9,227 nt of DNA, from positions 1 to 9,227 of the forward strand of contig SLIC01000066.1 in NCBI GenBank assembly GCA_007135845.1. Reading direction: 5' to 3'. Shown here in pieces: positions 5,922-9,227 of the stretch. Position 1 is the first letter of the stretch. Every line of letters starts with the position of its first letter. Below the pieces are notes generated by a model that was not told where the DNA came from, searched no databases, and saw nothing but the letters and a program-made list of their open reading frames with translations. Both the position numbers and the translations under genes were made by a program. Source of the DNA: Candidatus Brevefilum sp. (GTDB lineage: Bacteria; Chloroflexota; Anaerolineae; Anaerolineales; Anaerolineaceae).

Positions 5922-6464
5922 TCAGGGGGTGGTTTTATGACCATTGTTCTTCGGTGAGAATTCCCCCGGCGGTAAGATTGGTTCTCCGGTTGACGGCCAA
6001 ACCGGACGACCTCGGCTGGCCAGTTCAATCCCCCAGCGACCCATCGCCCACAGTTGGGAACGGGTACACCAAAAACGAACTTCGCTCAGGTCTTCTTCTT
6101 CTTCGGTGTCTGTTAATCCGGTGGAGACTTCCTTGGCAATCAAGACCAACAAGTCTGATTCCTGGTCATAGCCCAGGCTTAATTCGCCAACACGGAACAA
6201 TGGGTCCAGCGGCGGCTCAAGGATCATCTCATCTTCATCATAAAGAGGGGAAGCCTCGCTTAAATCGGGTGCTTTTTCCTGCAATTCAACCATTAAGTTT
6301 TCGATGGCTAATGCCAGGGTCTGGATTTGAAATTTCTCAACCAGTAAGGTGATCGCCTGGCTCGCTGCCTTACCCTGCAAGTAAAAGACACGCTCGCCAG
6401 GTTGACCGATGGCGTCAACTGTTATATGCGTTATTGGGTTTAAGTCGATATTGATGCGAGACAT
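5922..6464 (-). CDS. DUF3090 family protein (TIGR03847)
   Basis: This 180-residue protein belongs to DUF3090, a family of unknown function found mainly in Actinobacteria and Chloroflexota next to SCO1664-like genes. Diagnostic parts are the N-terminal GQPGERVFYLQGKA (20-33), an amphipathic helix with EKFQIQTLALAIENL (43-57), the LFRVGELSLGYD strand pair (89-100), an acidic run (TDTEEEEDLSE, 118-128) and the VRFWCTRSQLWAMGRWG helix (129-145). The C-terminal tail (RPVWPSTGEPILPPGEF, then PKNNGHK) keeps the spacing of the family's end, but the cysteines I recall there (a CPLCG-like pair and a CP before the NG motif) are Trp, Ser/Thr and Ser here, and the only cysteine is C133. ATG 6464 is preceded by a weak AGGAT. 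It is first in the run, with its own promoter and a palindrome upstream. Confidence 0.88.
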   Translation of the reverse strand: MSRINIDLNPITHITVDAIGQPGERVFYLQGKAASQAITLLVEKFQIQTLALAIENLMVELQEKAPDLSEASPLYDEDEMILEPPLDPLFRVGELSLGYDQESDLLVLIAKEVSTGLTDTEEEEDLSEVRFWCTRSQLWAMGRWGIELASRGRPVWPSTGEPILPPGEFSPKNNGHKTTP

Positions 6465-6473
6465 ATCCTATCC

Positions 6474-6487
6474 AATCAAGCTTGATT
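6474..6487. promoter_or_regulatory. Perfect 14-bp palindrome, candidate operator
   Basis: AATCAAGCTTGATT is a perfect inverted repeat with no spacer. It lies between the predicted transcription start (about 6492) and the DUF3090 ATG (6464), a classic position for repressor binding. As RNA it would leave almost no loop, so a DNA-binding role is more likely than a hairpin. No matching second copy was seen in the window. Confidence 0.4.
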
Positions 6488-6498
6488 AACTCAAATGG

Positions 6499-6527
6499 AT
6501 TCTACCAGAATTAGACCATGTTGGTAA
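6499..6527 (-). promoter_or_regulatory. Promoter upstream of the DUF3090 gene
   Basis: On the minus strand a -35 TTACCA (6522-6527, four of six matches to TTGACA) is 17 bases from -10 TAGAAT (6499-6504), which is extended by TGG. The predicted start near 6492 gives a leader of about 28 bases to ATG 6464. It lies in the 140-base gap after the DNA polymerase gene, as expected for a new transcription unit. Confidence 0.6.
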
Positions 6528-6604
6528 ATTTGTGAACAACCTTAGATTACTTTAAGGCATGACGATTGAGGAAAAGCTTAAACCTCACGCTTTGTTGTGA
6601 AATT

Positions 6605-9227
6605 CTATGGCAGTTGTGAGATATCAATATTGTTATCACCCATCAGGCCTCTCAGCTTATGGATCAACGTATCTGTTAGGCCAGTGGTGACATTGGGAAA
6701 ATTAATTTCGTACCAGTAACCATTTTCCCTGACCCGAAAGGCAAATTTATCACGCCCGGGCCGCGATACCAGGATTCCATGAATGCGGCGCAAACGCCGG
6801 ACATCTTGCTGCTTATCACCGCAGGTATTCAAAGTGATGAATATACAGCGTGGTTTTTGATCCGCCCTGGGAAGCGGTTCCGGTTTGGGAAGGGACGGTT
6901 TAAGCACATGGTAAGGAGGCTTTTGTTTTGGACGCTCTCGTATTGCCTGCGCTGATTCCGATCGCTCTGGTTTACCCTCAGATTGGTTGAAAAGACCATC
7001 TTCAGCACCAGGAGCCAGTGGCGGCACCGCCTGATTGCTTTCCACATCCTGATTCTCAGAGATGGTTACCTCTTTGGTGACATCCTGAGGTTGATCATTG
7101 GCATCATCCGGCAGAAGAATGGGTGCCAGATTTAATGGTTTGGTATCTATCCTTCCATTGGTTTGTGAGGGGATATCCGGAAGGAAGTCATCGAGGAGGT
7201 CCTCATCCAAATCGAAGGGTGGCTGTCCATCGTTGGGATCCTCGTCTGGTTCTGCGTTCCCTGCACGATACTTCGCAGCAAGCTCGTCTAGCTTGACCAT
7301 GGATATTTTATCCGCCAGGATTTTGGGTTCACCCTGTACCTTATCCACACGTCCTTCGGCCAACAGAACCCGATCCAATTCCACCAGTGGGTAGACCTTT
7401 TCCCAGGTTTTCGGAAAGATCACCAGGTCAATTTTGCCATATAGGTCTTCAAGGGTCACAAACCCCATGGTGTTTCCGGTTTTGGTCTGGTGCTGGCGGA
7501 AACGATCCACCATACCTGCCACGATAGCCGTTTCTTTCTCCCCAACTTCTACCAATTGATGGGAGAAATGGGTCACCTCTTCTGTCAGGACCTTTTGATA
7601 AGGGCTGAGGGGATGATCCGACACATACAGGCCGATTAATTCACGCTCCCAGTTAAGCGATTCACGCTTATTATCTGAGACCGTTTCATCAAGCTCGATA
7701 GTGTCATCAATCGAATCTGAAGCGTCAAACAACATCAACTGACCTGCTTCTTTTGCCCGGAAGTAACTGCTGCTAACGGCAATAATGGAATCAAGACCAT
7801 ACAGCAATGCCTGTCGTGAGCCAAAAGAATCTAGGCTGCCCACTTTAATCAGGCTCTCAAGCGCTCGCCGCCCAACCAGGCGCAAGTCCACCCTGTGAGC
7901 AAAATCCGTCAGATCAGTAAAGGGGCCATCCTCTCGTGCAGCCAGGATCAGGTTTACGGGATTCTGCCCAACATTCTTAATGGCACCCATGCCAAAGCGA
8001 ATAGCTGGAGGTTCTTCTGCTCGGTCTTCGATGGAGAAGTCATAACCGCTAGTATTTACATCCGGCGGCAGGACCTCAATCCCCAAGGAACGACAGTCCG
8101 CTACATAGGTCGCCACCTTAGCAATGTCGTTCTTCCACGCAGACAGCAGCGCGGTCATGTACTCCACCGTGTAATGGCACTTCAAGTACCCTGTTTGAAC
8201 CGCGATAACCCCATAATCAGCAGCATGACTCTTATTAAAACCATAGCGAGCAAATTCTTCCCAATCATGGAAGATTTGCTCAGCAATTTGCCGGCTAACC
8301 TGGCTGTGAGCCTGGGCACCTTCGATAAAGGTCTTCCGATGGCGTCGCAGTTGGGATTCATTTTTCTTGGCAATCGCCTTGCGCAGGCTGTCGGCTGTTT
8401 GGGCATCATACCCAGCCAGCTGCATAGCCGCTTGCATGATCTGTTCCTGGTAAATCGGGATACCAAAGGTATCCTTGAAGATCGGCTCCAATGCCTCGTG
8501 ACGGTAGGTCGTCTTTTCCCTGGCATGCAGCCGGTTGATGTATTGGGGGATGAATTGCATTGGTCCTGGACGGTAAAGCGCAATCATGGCGATCACATGG
8601 GCCAGCTCACGCGGTTTCATCTCGGTAATGTAACGGGTCATGCCCGTACCTTCAAGCTGGAACATGCCGATGGTGTGCCCCTGGCTGATATAGTCAAACA
8701 CCGCAGGGTCATCAATTGGGATTGATCGCAAATCATAGGTTTTACCGTGGCGTTCCTTAATCAACTCGCAAGCACGCGACATGATCGTCAGGGTCACCAA
8801 ACCCAGGAAATCCACCTTTAATAATCCCAGGTCATCGACAACCGACATTTCGTACTGAGTGATGACGTTGATGGGGATGTTTTCATTATGGCTGGTTGGG
8901 CGATGGAGGGGAATATACTCAACAATCGGTTTGTCGGTGATGATAACGCCGGCTGCATGAGTGCCGGCATTACGAACAGCCCCTTCCAATTTGCTGGCGG
9001 TCTCAATCAGCTCCTGGTAGTATCCACCAGATTGGTAAAGGGATTGCAATTCACCGGAGTCATTCAAAACTTCTTCAATGGTGACCGGCTTACCAGGGAT
9101 GGCGGGAATTAATTTGGCCACTTTATCGACTTCAGAGATGGGAATATCCATCACCCGGCCTACATCGCGGATTGCTGCCCGCGCCCCTAAGGTGCCAAAG
9201 GTGATGATCTGGGCAACCTTATCCTCA
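6605..9227 (-). CDS. dnaE: DNA polymerase III alpha subunit (5' end outside window)
   Basis: This is the catalytic subunit of the replicative DNA polymerase. The frame is open to the window edge: 24 further codons (EDKVAQIITFGT... to RDVGR) precede the GTG at 9154, giving 873 visible codons. The PHP domain and the PDFD catalytic aspartates, expected just upstream, are missing. Numbered from 9154, the rest of the palm includes D115 in KVDFLGL (third catalytic Asp). The fingers follow, with ALYRPGPMQFIP (192-203), YQEQIMQ (235-241) and GFNKSHAADYG (305-315). Next come a helix-hairpin-helix region (about 388-445), an internal clamp-binding motif QLMLF (472-476), and an OB fold (about 543-620). 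An acidic, Pro-rich, probably disordered linker (about 628-768) leads to a compact C-terminal domain (770-846). The E. coli-type architecture (no exonuclease insert visible) rules out PolC. No convincing terminator follows. Confidence 0.96.
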   Translation of the reverse strand, partial: EDKVAQIITFGTLGARAAIRDVGRVMDIPISEVDKVAKLIPAIPGKPVTIEEVLNDSGELQSLYQSGGYYQELIETASKLEGAVRNAGTHAAGVIITDKPIVEYIPLHRPTSHNENIPINVITQYEMSVVDDLGLLKVDFLGLVTLTIMSRACELIKERHGKTYDLRSIPIDDPAVFDYISQGHTIGMFQLEGTGMTRYITEMKPRELAHVIAMIALYRPGPMQFIPQYINRLHAREKTTYRHEALEPIFKDTFGIPIYQEQIMQAAMQLAGYDAQTADSLRKAIAKKNESQLRRHRKTFIEGAQAHSQVSRQIAEQIFHDWEEFARYGFNKSHAADYGVIAVQTGYLKCHYTVEYMTALLSAWKNDIAKVATYVADCRSLGIEVLPPDVNTSGYDFSIEDRAEEPPAIRFGMGAIKNVGQNPVNLILAAREDGPFTDLTDFAHRVDLRLVGRRALESLIKVGSLDSFGSRQALLYGLDSIIAVSSSYFRAKEAGQLMLFDASDSIDDTIELDETVSDNKRESLNWERELIGLYVSDHPLSPYQKVLTEEVTHFSHQLVEVGEKETAIVAGMVDRFRQHQTKTGNTMGFVTLEDLYGKIDLVIFPKTWEKVYPLVELDRVLLAEGRVDKVQGEPKILADKISMVKLDELAAKYRAGNAEPDEDPNDGQPPFDLDEDLLDDFLPDIPSQTNGRIDTKPLNLAPILLPDDANDQPQDVTKEVTISENQDVESNQAVPPLAPGAEDGLFNQSEGKPERSESAQAIRERPKQKPPYHVLKPSLPKPEPLPRADQKPRCIFITLNTCGDKQQDVRRLRRIHGILVSRPGRDKFAFRVRENGYWYEINFPNVTTGLTDTLIHKLRGLMGDNNIDISQLP

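Noticed and set aside
5765..6352. Open plus-strand frame of 195 codons spanning the DUF3090 and SCO1664 genes
   Set aside because: It runs across two well-supported minus-strand genes and their gap, has no family resemblance, and is low in expected protein features.
6540..6557. Inverted repeat CCTTA/TAAGG after the DNA polymerase gene as a terminator
   Set aside because: Only 5 bp with an 8-base loop, A/T-rich and without a proper T-run; too weak to call.
7895..8725. Open plus-strand frame of 276 codons opposite the DNA polymerase gene
   Set aside because: The opposite strand carries unmistakable conserved DnaE sequence throughout. The plus frame has no recognisable motif and is a codon-bias shadow.
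9152..9154. GTG at 9154 as the start of the DNA polymerase gene
   Set aside because: The open frame and conserved DnaE residues (ITFGT, AAIRDVGR) extend upstream to base 9227.
1..9227. Mobile element, defence system, CRISPR array or structural RNA
   Set aside because: No transposase, integrase, toxin-antitoxin or nuclease gene, no direct-repeat array, no tRNA-like cloverleaf and no riboswitch-like leader was found. All gaps are under 200 bases.

Overview
This 9.2 kb window looks like chromosomal housekeeping DNA from a member of the Chloroflexota, most likely of Anaerolineae type. The main clue is the adjacent pair DUF3090 (TIGR03847) and SCO1664-like (TIGR03843), which from memory is largely confined to Actinobacteria and Chloroflexota. 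The moderate base composition argues against a typical high-GC actinobacterium. No phage, transposon, CRISPR array, tRNA or rRNA was seen. The taxonomic assignment is inference.

Layout from left to right. Bases 1-338 (+) hold the C-terminal end of an elongation factor G-type GTPase, with three in-frame stop codons in a row. A perfect 14-bp stem-loop at 361-395 lies between this gene and a convergent gene and can end transcription from both sides. All remaining genes are on the minus strand. Transcribed from 2749 down to 427 is a two-gene surface-glycan unit: a family 2 glycosyltransferase, then a WbaP-type phosphoglycosyl transferase whose ribosome site lies inside the last codons of the first gene. 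Together they would load a first sugar phosphate onto undecaprenyl phosphate and add a further sugar.

Transcribed from 6464 down to 2942 is a probable five-gene run with gaps of 49, 8, 40 and 27 bases: DUF3090, the SCO1664-like kinase-fold protein, imidazolonepropionase (hutI), a 61-residue two-helix membrane protein, and an HD-domain phosphohydrolase. A good promoter lies just upstream of DUF3090, with a perfect 14-bp palindrome between the predicted transcription start and the start codon. A second promoter, with a perfect extended -10, overlaps the stop codon of the SCO1664-like gene and would start hutI mRNA at or next to its ATG (leaderless).

At the right end, 6605-9227 (-), is most of a bacterial DNA polymerase III alpha subunit. 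Its 5' part, with the PHP domain and the first two catalytic aspartates, is off the window. Its C-terminus has a long acidic and proline-rich linker followed by a small folded domain.

The least understood part is the DUF3090/SCO1664 pair. It is conserved but uncharacterised, and this DUF3090 copy appears to have lost the C-terminal cysteines I remember from other members. There is no gene-free stretch over 300 bases; the longest is 2750-2941.
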